From positions 1 to 61,874 of the forward strand of contig JAFQDD010000014.1 of the NCBI GenBank assembly GCA_017416145.1: 61,874 nucleotides of DNA, written 5' to 3'. A program made the translations under genes and the position numbers. Source of the stretch: Spirochaetaceae bacterium. Its GTDB lineage: Bacteria > Spirochaetota > Spirochaetia > Treponematales > Treponemataceae. Positions 17,221-26,546 of this stretch are shown piece by piece (position 1 is the first letter of the stretch; every line of letters begins with the position of its first letter). The notes below the pieces were generated by a model that was not told where the DNA came from, did not search any database, and saw only the letters and a program-made list of their open reading frames with translations.

Positions 17221-17880
17221 ATGAATCTTTTTGCATCTATTGGAATTTGTTTAGTTCCTCTTCTTTTATTTTGTGTTGTTTTTTTACTTTGTGTAAAAAA
17301 GCTATCACCACTTCATTTACTATTTGCTCTTTTGCTTGGACTCATTGCAATTATCCCAGTTACACTAGTCCAGTATTTTTTAATGAAATTACCGATTTTT
17401 ACAGCCCAAAATCTTCTATCCGTTTTTGTTATCACCTTCGTTTTTAACGGACTAATCGAAGAATCATTAAAAATGACTACTGAGTTTTTTCTTCCTTTCA
17501 AAAAAATGACTTTTGGAAGTTTTGTAGTTTGTGGATTTTTAATTGGTTGTGCCTTTGGAACTTTTGAAAATATCGTTTACCTAGTTTCTGGTGCAAAAAA
17601 TATAAGTTTAAGATTTTTCACTTCCCTTATACTTCACAGTTGTTGTTCAGGACTTTCTGCAATCTATGTTTGGTCTTTCAAAAATAAAGAGCCAAAAATC
17701 TTTTGTTTTATTTTGGCTGTTTTGCTTCACGGATTATACAACTTTTTTGCAGGTTCAGAAAAATTTTGGTGGTTTTCAATTATCACAATAATTTATGCCG
17801 CAGTTCGATTAAAATTTTCTTTTGACCGAATTTATCAATCCACAGAAGAAATAGAAGATTCTTCACAAGAAAATCAATAA
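17221..17880 (+). CDS. PrsW-family intramembrane metalloprotease
   Basis: The 219-residue, mostly hydrophobic protein has about seven membrane segments. It carries the PrsW signature residues: Glu80-Glu81 in the EESLK motif, FGTFEN (Glu116, Asn117), LHSCCSG (His139) and a second His in LLHGLYNF. PrsW cleaves anti-sigma factors in Bacillus; the family otherwise has varied roles. No sigma or anti-sigma gene is adjacent, so the substrate is unknown. Confidence 0.85.
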   Translation: MNLFASIGICLVPLLLFCVVFLLCVKKLSPLHLLFALLLGLIAIIPVTLVQYFLMKLPIFTAQNLLSVFVITFVFNGLIEESLKMTTEFFLPFKKMTFGSFVVCGFLIGCAFGTFENIVYLVSGAKNISLRFFTSLILHSCCSGLSAIYVWSFKNKEPKIFCFILAVLLHGLYNFFAGSEKFWWFSIITIIYAAVRLKFSFDRIYQSTEEIEDSSQENQ

Positions 17881-17901
17881 TCAAATTATGATTTACAAAA
17901 A

Positions 17902-17933
17902 AAAGCTGCCTTCGTTTTCAAAAAGGCAGCTTT
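17902..17933. terminator. bidirectional terminator
   Basis: AAAGCTGCCTT (17902-17912) pairs with AAGGCAGCTTT (17923-17933), with A runs on the left and T runs on the right, so it can stop both the PrsW gene and the convergent MgtC gene. Confidence 0.88.
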
Positions 17934-17936
17934 CTT

Positions 17937-18626
17937 TTATTTAATCTTAAAACTGTATTTTTCCAAATCTCCCAAACTTGAAATATTTGATATAAGTTTT
18001 TCAGTATCCACATTACTAGCAGATTTTACAAAGTAATTTAATTCAAGTTCCTGATTTTTTAAATTTTCTGATATATCAAAGTTTTGAATACTCATTCCCT
18101 CATCAACAATAGCTTTTTCCAATTTTTCATAATCAATTTTGCAATTATAAAAAACTAGAGTCAGCTTTTTTATCGTATCAGCAGGAAAAACTTTTTCCTC
18201 AATTTTTTCGATAACAATCAGAACAACAACCGCAACAACAAAAGTAATCAAAGCCGGAACAATAAAACCAGCTCCAATAGCAAGTCCCAAAGCTGCTGCA
18301 GTCCAAATAATCGCAGCAGAAGTTAAACCTTTGATGTTTAGTCCTTGATGCAAAATTCCACCAGCACCAATAAAACCTATTCCAGAAACAACTTGAGCCG
18401 CAATTCGTGCAGGATCACCTCTTCCTTGCGATAAAGTTGCAATATAACTAGAAAGCTGCATCAACAAACAACTAGATGTACAAATCAAAATCAAAGTTCT
18501 AAGTCCAATAAACTGTTGTCTACTTCTACGTTCAATACCAAGAATCCCGCCACAAAAAAAACTAATTCCAATTTTCAACAAACAATCATAAAGTGGATTT
18601 TCAAGAATAATAATTAAATTAGTCAT
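17937..18626 (-). CDS. MgtC/SapB family membrane protein
   Basis: The 229-residue protein has the MgtC core: LKIGISFFCGGILGIERR, GLRTLILICTSSCLLM, DPARIAAQVVSGIGFIGAGGIL and GLTSAAIIWTAAALGLAIGAG. A C-terminal ACT-like soluble domain (about 150-229) follows. MgtC proteins are linked to magnesium limitation, and in pathogens to inhibition of the F-type ATPase. The ATG at 18626 has a GGGAG Shine-Dalgarno that overlaps an alternative ATG 12 nt upstream. Confidence 0.88.
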   Translation of the reverse strand: MTNLIIILENPLYDCLLKIGISFFCGGILGIERRSRQQFIGLRTLILICTSSCLLMQLSSYIATLSQGRGDPARIAAQVVSGIGFIGAGGILHQGLNIKGLTSAAIIWTAAALGLAIGAGFIVPALITFVVAVVVLIVIEKIEEKVFPADTIKKLTLVFYNCKIDYEKLEKAIVDEGMSIQNFDISENLKNQELELNYFVKSASNVDTEKLISNISSLGDLEKYSFKIK

Positions 18627-18698
18627 TTTATCTCCCATAAAAAATCAATAAGTAAATCTCAATTTCCGATTTGACTTTTTGACGATGTTTCACAACGA

Positions 18699-19331
18699 TT
18701 ATTTTATAAATGGAAGAACCACAGGTGTTTTACCACCAAACTTTATCCACTTATTTGCGTGTTTTGGAGAACCAGCAGCTTTTTTTGAATTTGAATTGGA
18801 CAAATATGAAAAAAACCAATCTAAATTATTTTCCAAATCTTCAAGTCCACCCTTAATCAAAAAAATTCCATTTTGCTTTGAAGCTTTTTTATTAGCAATG
18901 GATTCCGATAAAGAATTAAAAGCACTTAATCCAACATTTTCAATAACGGATTTTTCTCTTTCTTCATCATCCAAAACAACAAAAACAAAATCCCCAAATC
19001 CTTGTTCAGAATACAATTTCATTATTTCCGAAGTAAAATAAGAAAATCCCAAAATCGTAGAATCAAATCCTTTGCTAATAGATTCCACATCAAATGAATT
19101 AAATCTCATATATTCAGAAGAATCATAAATTATTATAAATTTGTGAATTTCCTCAAAAACATTTTTCACCTGTAAAATATTACTTCTAGCTGAAATTGGA
19201 GAAGCTCTATTCCACCCATTTTCAGAAGAATCTTTTACAAAGTAAACTTTATCTTGATTTTCTTCAACCAATCTTGATATTTCTTCAACTAAAGAATTTT
19301 TTGCACCAACTATAACAATATTTTCATTCAT
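18699..19331 (-). CDS. hypothetical protein with Rossmann-like N-terminus
   Basis: The 210-residue protein starts IVIVGAKNSLVEEISRLVEE, which resembles an NAD-binding or short-chain-dehydrogenase strand-turn-helix but lacks the glycine-rich loop. Later KFIIIYDSSEYMRF and FVFVVLDDEE look like further strands. No catalytic Tyr-x3-Lys is evident, so it may be a degenerate, non-enzymatic member. A TATACT box ends 7 nt before ATG. Confidence 0.6.
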   Translation of the reverse strand: MNENIVIVGAKNSLVEEISRLVEENQDKVYFVKDSSENGWNRASPISARSNILQVKNVFEEIHKFIIIYDSSEYMRFNSFDVESISKGFDSTILGFSYFTSEIMKLYSEQGFGDFVFVVLDDEEREKSVIENVGLSAFNSLSESIANKKASKQNGIFLIKGGLEDLENNLDWFFSYLSNSNSKKAAGSPKHANKWIKFGGKTPVVLPFIK

Positions 19332-19353
19332 AAATCATAGTATACAACTTAAT

Positions 19354-20211
19354 TTATTTTTTTGATAGAGACTTAATATGCTCCAAAGATTTTGTATACT
19401 TTTTACTTTTCAAATCCGGAAACTTATTTAAAAATCGATTATAAGATTTTCGCTTTTCCAAAAATTTTTCCAAAGTTCTATCGATTTCATTTTTCAATTT
19501 TTCATTATGCTGAAGTACAAGAGCATTCGTTTCTCCATTATGATGAGAAAGTTTTTCCTTAATTTTTTTGACAAATTCTTCAATATTGTCGTGAACTTCA
19601 ATAATCCATTCTTCCTTTTCAACTCTCATAATCAAACCTTGGATAAACTCTTCAAACCGTTTCAAATAAAGTTTAAAATTCACTAAAGAACGCAAAGTAA
19701 AAAACAAATCCACCAAAAATATTCCTAATAATGACAAAGCTAAAAATTTAGTCCAAAATCCATCAATTTTATACAACCAAGACAAAACAAATGGATGAAC
19801 AAAATGTACTGCCACAATTCCCATTATTCCAAACAAAACAGAATTCAACAAACACACACGACCGTGAATATTAAACTTATAATTTGAATAATCCCACCAT
19901 TTTGTAGCAAAAAGTTTTTCCATAACCCAACTAGTAAAATATTCAAGAATCGTAGTCAAAATCATTGAAACAAAAAACAAAAGAATCAAATTATCAGACA
20001 AAGGCATCAAAAAAGAAAAAATTATAATTGCCCCACAACCATAAATCGGACAAATTGGCCCATACAAAAATCCCCGATTCACAAACCGCCTTTGCGAAAT
20101 AGAACAATAGGCAACTTCACAAATCCAACCAACAAAACTATAGAAAATAAATAACAAAAAAATCTGATAAAAAGATAAAGCCCTCATTTCATAAACATAA
20201 TAATATTTCAT
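19354..20211 (-). CDS. putative ABC-transporter type IV membrane protein (CmpB/DUF1113-like)
   Basis: The 285-residue protein has about five transmembrane segments. Family-like signatures are FYSFVGWICEVAYCSISQRRFVNRGFLYGPICPIYG, LEYFTSWVMEKLF and WWDYSNYKFNIHGRVCLLNS, typical of PF06541. A cytoplasmic C-terminal helical domain follows (about 190-285), rich in Lys/Glu. The family is widespread in Firmicutes and spirochaetes with no firm function; the ABC link is only by name. A shorter start at the MRALSFYQ Met is possible. Confidence 0.75.
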   Translation of the reverse strand: MKYYYVYEMRALSFYQIFLLFIFYSFVGWICEVAYCSISQRRFVNRGFLYGPICPIYGCGAIIIFSFLMPLSDNLILLFFVSMILTTILEYFTSWVMEKLFATKWWDYSNYKFNIHGRVCLLNSVLFGIMGIVAVHFVHPFVLSWLYKIDGFWTKFLALSLLGIFLVDLFFTLRSLVNFKLYLKRFEEFIQGLIMRVEKEEWIIEVHDNIEEFVKKIKEKLSHHNGETNALVLQHNEKLKNEIDRTLEKFLEKRKSYNRFLNKFPDLKSKKYTKSLEHIKSLSKK

Positions 20212-20224
20212 TTTTGGAGCAACC

Positions 20225-20335
20225 TTTTTTTCTTCCGTGAGTCCGATGTTTCAGGACTCGCCTCTTCGGCTCGTTGTTCCATTCTGGAACAATTGACATC
20301 CTTCCACCTCGGGCTAGGCTTCTCCCCAAATCAAC
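20225..20335. repeat. GC-rich hairpin island upstream of argA
   Basis: The 189-bp gap holds GAGTCC...GGACTC arms, GCC-TCTTC-GGC, and a perfect 8-bp stem with TTC triloop, TTGTTCCA-TTC-TGGAACAA (about 20273-20291). No gene is seen. It resembles the islands at 15811, 31098 and 38930. Confidence 0.5.
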
Positions 20336-20400
20336 AAGAAAAAGAGCTTATAAGTTTTTACTAATTTCTTACAATTCATTTTCCGATAGTTTAAAATGGT

Positions 20401-21741
20401 ATGAAAGCACAATTGATTTATAACAAAGCAGAACGTGTCCGAGATGTTTTAAGATATATTTCTAGATTCAAAAACTCAATTATTGTTATCCATATTGATG
20501 ACAGTCTTGTGGATTCTCCATTTTATTCTAGCCATATTAGAGATATTGCTTATCTCCACGAAGTTGGCTTAAGAGTTATAATCGTTCCAGGTGCAAAAAA
20601 CCACATTGACACACTTCTAAAAAATGCAGGACTTCAATGGAAAGAAGTTGACGGAATTAGAATTACCTCTGAAAAAGAGATGTCCATAATCAAAATGGCA
20701 AGTTTTGATATGTCAAACAAGATTATGACAAGTCTAGCAGAAGAACATTTAACTGCTGTTATTGGGAACTGGGTTAAAGCCCGAGGGAAAGGCGTAATCA
20801 ACGGAATGGATTTTCAGTCCGCTGGAGAAATCGACAAAATCAATATTCCTGCCCTTAATGCTGTTTTAGAAGAAAGGTTCATTCCAATTTTTCCTTGTAT
20901 TGGGTGGAGTTCAAACGGAAAACCTTATAACATTTCCTCTATAAATCTAGCTGCACAAGTTGCTACAGAACTAAAAGCTGAAAAACTTTTTTTTCTTACT
21001 CACGGAAAGCAAATTTCAAATGAAGAATTTTTCATACCTGATAATATTTCAGTTGCTCCAGATGGATTTGTTCCAGCTTTTAATTTAGAAGAATTAGATG
21101 CTTTTCTTGAATTAAATGAAAATCTTGGAAACTTTTCTATTGAAAAAAAACATATTATTAACTTGCTAAAAATTGCTAGAACATCTTGTTCACTTGGAGT
21201 ATCTAGAACTCATATTGTAAACGGTCTTTTTGATGGAACATTGCCTTGTGAAATTTTCTCAGATTTAGGTTCTGGCACAATGATTTACCAAAATAATTAC
21301 GGTGGCATTCGTACCATGGAAAAAGAAGATATTCCAGCTGTATTAAATTTAATACGACCATTTGTTGAGCAGGGAATTCTTTTACCAAGAACAGAAGAAT
21401 CTTTACTTCAAAACTATAATGAATACATTGTTTACGAACTTGATGGTGGATTAAAAGCCTGTGCCGCCCTTCACTTTTACGATGATAATCAAGGAGAAAT
21501 TGCAGCTGTTGCTGTTGATTCTGTTTGTTCCCATATGGGAATTGGTCCAAAACTTATTAGTTACCTTTTGGACAAAGCTAAAGAAAATAAGTTGTCCTCT
21601 GTATTTATTTTAACCACACAAACTTCAGATTGGTTTGAGAAACTAGGATTCGCTCTTTCTACTGTAGATTCTCTTCCTGCAAAACGCAAAGAGAAATGGA
21701 CAAAAGAGCGAGGTTCAAAAGTATTACGTATCGATTTATAA
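20401..21741 (+). CDS. argA: N-acetylglutamate synthase
   Basis: The 446-residue protein has the two-domain ArgA layout. An amino-acid-kinase domain (residues 1-~285) includes IIVIHIDDSLV, VGLRVIIVPGAKNHID and KGVINGMDFQSAG; a GNAT acetyltransferase domain (~296-446) includes GIRTMEKEDIPAVLNLIRPF and AVAVDSVCSHMGIGPKLISYLL. It makes N-acetylglutamate, the first step of arginine synthesis. No other arg gene is in the window. The three parS sites lie between its stop and its terminator. Confidence 0.9.
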   Translation: MKAQLIYNKAERVRDVLRYISRFKNSIIVIHIDDSLVDSPFYSSHIRDIAYLHEVGLRVIIVPGAKNHIDTLLKNAGLQWKEVDGIRITSEKEMSIIKMASFDMSNKIMTSLAEEHLTAVIGNWVKARGKGVINGMDFQSAGEIDKINIPALNAVLEERFIPIFPCIGWSSNGKPYNISSINLAAQVATELKAEKLFFLTHGKQISNEEFFIPDNISVAPDGFVPAFNLEELDAFLELNENLGNFSIEKKHIINLLKIARTSCSLGVSRTHIVNGLFDGTLPCEIFSDLGSGTMIYQNNYGGIRTMEKEDIPAVLNLIRPFVEQGILLPRTEESLLQNYNEYIVYELDGGLKACAALHFYDDNQGEIAAVAVDSVCSHMGIGPKLISYLLDKAKENKLSSVFILTTQTSDWFEKLGFALSTVDSLPAKRKEKWTKERGSKVLRIDL

Positions 21742-21744
21742 ATA

Positions 21745-21760
21745 TGTTTCACGTGAAACA
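21745..21760. promoter_or_regulatory. parS site 1
   Basis: TGTTTCACGTGAAACA is an exact match to the universal 16-bp parS palindrome bound by ParB (Spo0J). It begins 3 bp after the argA stop. No parA/parB gene is in the window. Confidence 0.96.
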
Positions 21761-21784
21761 AAATTAGATTTGGGTTATACAAAT

Positions 21785-21800
21785 TGTTTCACGTGAAACA
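21785..21800. promoter_or_regulatory. parS site 2
   Basis: A second perfect TGTTTCACGTGAAACA, 40 bp after the start of site 1. Confidence 0.96.
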
Positions 21801-21841
21801 CATCAAAACAATATTTTATCATAATAGATAATTTTAAAAGA

Positions 21842-21857
21842 TGTTTCACGTGAAACA
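21842..21857. promoter_or_regulatory. parS site 3
   Basis: A third perfect TGTTTCACGTGAAACA, 57 bp after the start of site 2. It abuts the left arm of the argA terminator. All three lie about 4.7-4.8 kb from the dnaA start. Confidence 0.96.
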
Positions 21858-21900
21858 AAAAAGACTTGATTTTCTCATAATAGAAAAACAAGTCTTTTTT
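21857..21900 (+). terminator. intrinsic terminator after argA
   Basis: AAAAAAGACTTG (21857-21868) pairs perfectly with CAAGTCTTTTTT (21889-21900), so the argA transcript runs through all three parS sites before stopping. From 21901 to 22055 I see nothing but a weak 8-bp hairpin. Confidence 0.88.
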
Positions 21901-22055
21901 TATGTTTATAAATTAACTAAGAATAAAACTGTTAGTTCGATAAATACAGATTATCAAAGGACGCCCTTGACTCATCTTTGTTTTGGTTCTTCAAACATTG
22001 TAGAACAATCAAAAATCAAGTAAAGTCTTTTCATTATCCCAAATGAAAAATAGTT

Positions 22056-24515
22056 TTATTCTTCTTCCGAAGAACTGTCATCCTTTGCAATTTTATCAAT
22101 TCCAATAACCATATCAGGTTGACTAATTTCAAGAATGCGAACACCTTGAGCAGCTCTTCCCTGTTCACTAATTTTTGTAGCTGGAACTCGTAAAGATTTG
22201 CCCTGGCTTGTTATACACATAATTTCATCATTTTCAGTAACGGAAATTACACCTACAACTTCACCTGTTTTATCTGTTACATTGTAACCTTTTTGTCCAC
22301 CTGTTGCTCGACCGTGACGCATAAATTCATCAAAATCAACTCTTTTTCCACATCCATAAGATGTCATCAAAAGCATTTTTTCATCAGAATTTACACAAAC
22401 TGCTCCAGCAAGTTCATCTTCGTTAGAAAGTCTTAGACCGCAAACACCTCTTGATGCACGACCCATAAAGCGAACATCTTGTTCAGTAAAACGTAAAGCT
22501 TGTCCACGTCTTGAAACAAGTACAAGTTCATTTGAGCCATCGGTTAAAATTGCAGAAACAATTTTATCACCTTCATCAAGGTTGATAGCAATAATTCCAC
22601 GAGTTTTTGCATTGGAGAAGTCTGAAGTTCTAACCTTTTTAACAACGCCTTTAGAAGTTGCCATAAACAAGAACTTATCATCAGAAAATTCTTTTAATGT
22701 TACTGTTGTTGCAATTTCCTCATCAGAAGCAATTGATAACAAGCCTTTAATGTGAACACCACGAGTATATTTACTTGATTCAGGAATTTCATGAACTTTA
22801 ATATAATATGCTTTTCCTTCTGTGGAAATAAACATAACATAATCATGATTTGAAGCAACAAATACTTGTTTAATAAAATCATCTTCCACAAGTTTTGCAG
22901 AATTGGAACCTTTTCCACCTCTACCCTGACTTTTGTAAGTAGAAGCTGGAACTGCTTTGATATAACCAAGATGAGAAATTAGAACTACCATTTCTTCTTC
23001 TTTGATTAAATCTTCCACATTGATTTGCTCAACTTCATCAGCAACAATGTCTGTACGGCGTTTATCACCATATTTTTTTGCAACTTCAGAAGTTTCTTCT
23101 TTAATAAGATTTAAGATTTTTTCTGGATGAGCCAACAAATCTTTTAAGTGTTCGATTAAGGCTTCAACCTCTTTTAACTCAGCTTCAAGTTTTTCGATTT
23201 CCAAACTTGTTAAGCGACCAAGACGCATATCAACAATAGCTTGGGCTTGAACTTCATCAAATTGGAATCTAGCTCTTAAGCTATTTTTAGCAACTTCTTC
23301 ATTGCGGCTTTCTTTAATGATTTTAATTACTTCATCAATATTTTGAATTGCTTTTACTAAAGCTCTTAAAATGTGAGCTCTTTCTTCTGCTTTTTTTAAT
23401 TCAAATTGAGTACGACGAGTAACAACATCTTGTCTGTGTTCCACAAAGCAAGAAATCAATTTTTTAAGACTTAAGATTTCTGGTCGTCCATTTACAAGAG
23501 CAAGATTAATAATACCAAAAGAAGATTGTAAAGGAGTTTTTGAAAATAGTTGATTTAGAACAACTTTTGCAATAGCTCCCCTTTTCAATCCAATTTCAAT
23601 ACGAACATCATCTCCAGCAGAACCATCGTTTACTCTATCAATTCCTTCGATAACTTTATCACGAGCAAGTTCACCAATCTTAGCACATAAATCATTAGTT
23701 CTAACTTGATATGGAATTTCTGTAAAAATAATTGTTTCTTTTCCACTTTTTGAAACTTCGATAGTAAAGCGACCACGAACAATTATTTTTCCACGACCAG
23801 TTTTATATGCTTGTTTAATTCCAGATTTTCCATAAATGATACCACCTGTAGGGAAGTCTGGACCTTTGACAAAATGACATAATTCGTCAAAAGATATATC
23901 TGGATTATCAATATAAGCACAAACCGCATCAGCAATTTCGTTTAAGTTGTGAGGTGGCATATTTGTTGCCATACCAACAGCAATACCACTTGAACCATTT
24001 ACCAACAAGAAAGGAATTTTTGCAGGTAAAACTGTTGGTTCTTTTTTTGTATCATCAAAGTTTGGAACAAAATCTACAGTTTCTTTTTTGATGTCTTTAA
24101 CCATTTCTTCGGCAATTGGAGACATCTTTGCTTCTGTATAACGATATGCAGCAGCTCCACTTCCGTCGATACCACCAAAGTTACCTTGCTTGGTAATTGG
24201 CATATATCGCATAGAAAAGTGCTGACCTAAACGAACAAGAGCATCATATACAGAAGAATCACCATGTGGGTGATAACTACCAAGTACATCACCGACAACG
24301 GTTGCACATTTACGAGTTTTTCCACTGTAGTGCAAACCCTTTTCTTCCATTGAATAAAGAATACGTCGGTGAACAGGTTTTAATCCGTCACGAACATCTG
24401 GTAAAGCACGAGCTACAATAACAGACATAGAATAGTCTATGTAAGATTTTTGCATTTCTGTTTCAATAGAAACAGGTATAATAGATCCACCTTCTGGAGT
24501 TTTTATTTCTTCCAT
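22056..24515 (-). CDS. gyrA: DNA gyrase subunit A
   Basis: The 819-residue protein has YSMSVIVARALPDVRDGLKPVHRRILY, the catalytic Tyr in AAAYRYTEAK (Tyr126, preceded by Arg125), the coiled-coil tower and a C-terminal pinwheel with a gyrase-box-like QGRGGKG, which favours gyrase over topoisomerase IV. In the quinolone region it reads HPHGDSSVYD, with Ser at the E. coli Ser83 position and Asp at Asp87. It starts 16 nt after gyrB with an AAGGTGAG Shine-Dalgarno, so the two are co-transcribed. Confidence 0.96.
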   Translation of the reverse strand: MEEIKTPEGGSIIPVSIETEMQKSYIDYSMSVIVARALPDVRDGLKPVHRRILYSMEEKGLHYSGKTRKCATVVGDVLGSYHPHGDSSVYDALVRLGQHFSMRYMPITKQGNFGGIDGSGAAAYRYTEAKMSPIAEEMVKDIKKETVDFVPNFDDTKKEPTVLPAKIPFLLVNGSSGIAVGMATNMPPHNLNEIADAVCAYIDNPDISFDELCHFVKGPDFPTGGIIYGKSGIKQAYKTGRGKIIVRGRFTIEVSKSGKETIIFTEIPYQVRTNDLCAKIGELARDKVIEGIDRVNDGSAGDDVRIEIGLKRGAIAKVVLNQLFSKTPLQSSFGIINLALVNGRPEILSLKKLISCFVEHRQDVVTRRTQFELKKAEERAHILRALVKAIQNIDEVIKIIKESRNEEVAKNSLRARFQFDEVQAQAIVDMRLGRLTSLEIEKLEAELKEVEALIEHLKDLLAHPEKILNLIKEETSEVAKKYGDKRRTDIVADEVEQINVEDLIKEEEMVVLISHLGYIKAVPASTYKSQGRGGKGSNSAKLVEDDFIKQVFVASNHDYVMFISTEGKAYYIKVHEIPESSKYTRGVHIKGLLSIASDEEIATTVTLKEFSDDKFLFMATSKGVVKKVRTSDFSNAKTRGIIAINLDEGDKIVSAILTDGSNELVLVSRRGQALRFTEQDVRFMGRASRGVCGLRLSNEDELAGAVCVNSDEKMLLMTSYGCGKRVDFDEFMRHGRATGGQKGYNVTDKTGEVVGVISVTENDEIMCITSQGKSLRVPATKISEQGRAAQGVRILEISQPDMVIGIDKIAKDDSSSEEE

Positions 24516-24531
24516 AATCTCACCTTAAACC

Positions 24532-26460
24532 TTAAATATCCAATGTAGCATAAACAGCGTTTTCTTCAATGAACTTACGACGAGGTTCAACTTCTTCACC
24601 CATAAGAGTTGTAAAAACTTTATCTGCTTCAATTGCATCAGTAATAGTTACACGTTTCATTTTTCTGTTTGCAGGATCCATGGTGGTTTCTTTTAATTCT
24701 TGCCATTCCATTTCACCAAGACCTTTATATCGTTGAACTTCGATTTTATCGTTTGTTGCTCCCTGAGAATTAAATTCTGCAATAGTTGCATCTCTTTCTT
24801 CATCAGAAAAAACGAATCGTCTATCTTTTTTGTATTCAACACGATACAAAGGTGGCATAGCAATATAAACATGACCAGCTTCAACAAGTTGTGGCATATA
24901 TCTAAAAAAGAAAGTCATTAACAAAGTGGCAATGTGGGCACCGTCAACGTCGGCATCAGCCATAATAATTATTTTATGATATCTTAATTTTTCGATATTA
25001 AAATCTTTTCCAAATCCAGCACCTAAAGAAGCAATTACTGGATTTAACTTATCATTATTTGCAACCTTTTCTGGACGAACTTTTTCTACGTTTAGCATTT
25101 TTCCCCAAAGCGGTAGAATTGCCTGAATTCGTGGATCTCTACCCTGCTTTGCAGAACCTCCCGCAGAATCACCTTCGACTATGTATACTTCACATTCTTC
25201 TGGATTTTTTGAAGAACAGTCAGCTAATTTTCCAGGAAGGCCGAAGCTGTCCATTCCAGTTTTTCGTCTAGCATTGTCTTTTGCTTTTCTTGCAGCAATA
25301 CGAGCAGTAGCTTCAGAAACAGCTTTCTCAAGAATTTGTTCAGTAATTCTTGGATTTTGTTCAAAAAATAAAGTTAGTTGTTCATTAACTAAAGAATCTA
25401 CAATTCCACGAACTTCACTATTTCCAAGTTTGGTTTTAGTTTGTCCTTCAAATTGTGGTTCTGGAACTTTACAAGAAATAACAGCTGTTAATCCAGCTCT
25501 AACATCTTCACCAGTTAGTTTTTCTTCCTTGTCTAGTTTTTTTTGTAATTTAACATTGTTTTGCAAAAATGCATTCATTACACGAGTTAAAGCAGTTTTA
25601 AAACCTTCTAAGTGAGTTCCACCTTCTTTAGTGTTAATATCATTTACGAAAGATAAAATATTTTCGTTATAACCTGTGTTGTAGTGAAGAGCAACTTCTG
25701 TAATCACTTCATTTTTTTCGCCTTCAAAATAAACAGGTTCTTCTGGAATTACAGTTTTTCCTTCATCAAGATATTTTACAAAAGATTTAATACCACCTTC
25801 AAAACGGAATTCAGTTTCTTTTGGAGTAGAAAGTCTTTCATCTCTCAAAATAATTGTAATTCCACTATTTAAGAAAGCAAGTTCTCTTAATCTTTTTGCT
25901 AAAACATCAAAATTGTATGTGGTTGTTTCTGTAAAAATAGTTGGGTCAGCTTGCCAACGAATTGTGGTTCCTGTTTTTTCTTCAATTTTTCCAATCTCTT
26001 TTACTGGAGCTGTTGCAACACCAACTTCATATTTTTGATTAAAAACTTTTCCATCACGGTAGATAGTTGCTTCAAGCCAATTTGAAAGTGCGTTTACACA
26101 AGAAACACCAACACCGTGCAAACCACCAGAAACTTTATAAGAACCTTTATCAAATTTACCACCAGCGTGGAGACGAGTTAAAACAAGTTCAAGAGCTGAA
26201 ATTCCTTCAGTTGGGTGAATATCAGTTGGAATACCACGTCCGTTATCTTCTACACGAACAATATCATTTTGTTCTAATGCAACAATAATTTTATCACAAT
26301 GGCCAGCCATTGCTTCGTCAATTGAGTTATCTACAACTTCGTAAACTAGGTGATGAAGTCCGTCTGGTCCAGTAGAACCAATATACATACCAGGTCTTTT
26401 ACGAACTGCTTCAAGTCCTTTCAAAACCTGAATATTAGTAGCTGAATATGAGGCCGACAT
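24532..26460 (-). CDS. gyrB: DNA gyrase subunit B
   Basis: The 642-residue protein has the GHKL ATPase domain (GMYIGSTGPDGLHHLVYEVVDNSIDEA, EDNGRGIP, GGLHGVGVSCVNALS) and the Toprim domain (EGDSAGGSAKQGRD, DADVDGAHI). It ends in a short gyrase-type tail (EPRRKFIEENA). It is divergent from dnaA across 86 bp and has a GAGGGG Shine-Dalgarno. Confidence 0.96.
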   Translation of the reverse strand: MSASYSATNIQVLKGLEAVRKRPGMYIGSTGPDGLHHLVYEVVDNSIDEAMAGHCDKIIVALEQNDIVRVEDNGRGIPTDIHPTEGISALELVLTRLHAGGKFDKGSYKVSGGLHGVGVSCVNALSNWLEATIYRDGKVFNQKYEVGVATAPVKEIGKIEEKTGTTIRWQADPTIFTETTTYNFDVLAKRLRELAFLNSGITIILRDERLSTPKETEFRFEGGIKSFVKYLDEGKTVIPEEPVYFEGEKNEVITEVALHYNTGYNENILSFVNDINTKEGGTHLEGFKTALTRVMNAFLQNNVKLQKKLDKEEKLTGEDVRAGLTAVISCKVPEPQFEGQTKTKLGNSEVRGIVDSLVNEQLTLFFEQNPRITEQILEKAVSEATARIAARKAKDNARRKTGMDSFGLPGKLADCSSKNPEECEVYIVEGDSAGGSAKQGRDPRIQAILPLWGKMLNVEKVRPEKVANNDKLNPVIASLGAGFGKDFNIEKLRYHKIIIMADADVDGAHIATLLMTFFFRYMPQLVEAGHVYIAMPPLYRVEYKKDRRFVFSDEERDATIAEFNSQGATNDKIEVQRYKGLGEMEWQELKETTMDPANRKMKRVTITDAIEADKVFTTLMGEEVEPRRKFIEENAVYATLDI

Positions 26461-26498
26461 TTTATCTATTCCCCTCTAAAAAAAGAAATCGTCAATCG

Positions 26499-26527
26499 AG
26501 TATAACTCTATTGAAAAAAAAAGTAAA
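26499..26527 (-). promoter_or_regulatory. gyrB promoter
   Basis: On the minus strand: TTTACT (26527-26522), 17 bp, TATACT (26504-26499), giving a leader of about 30 nt with a Shine-Dalgarno. It overlaps the -35 region of the dnaA promoter, so gyrBA and dnaA transcription may interfere. Confidence 0.5.
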
Positions 26528-26546
26528 GGTAAGTTATACTAGAGAA
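26511..26546 (+). promoter_or_regulatory. dnaA promoter, leaderless
   Basis: TTGAAA (26511-26516), 18 bp, TATACT (26535-26540), then 6 nt to the ATG at 26547. No separate Shine-Dalgarno is present. Confidence 0.6.

Noticed and set aside
18686-18693. Possible fourth parS (TGTTTCAC)
   Set aside because: Only a half-site; the other half does not match the palindrome.
20225-20335. tRNA or structured ncRNA gene in the GC-rich gap upstream of argA
   Set aside because: No cloverleaf with T-arm GTTCGAA-type sequence could be drawn; only independent short hairpins.
21841-22023. Open frame beginning at parS site 3
   Set aside because: Its start is the parS palindrome and it runs through the argA terminator; no Shine-Dalgarno or family features.
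22028-22049. Terminator for gyrA (TTTTCATT / AATGAAAA)
   Set aside because: Pure A/T-dominated 8-bp stem with no T-tract in the gyrA direction; too weak to list as a feature.
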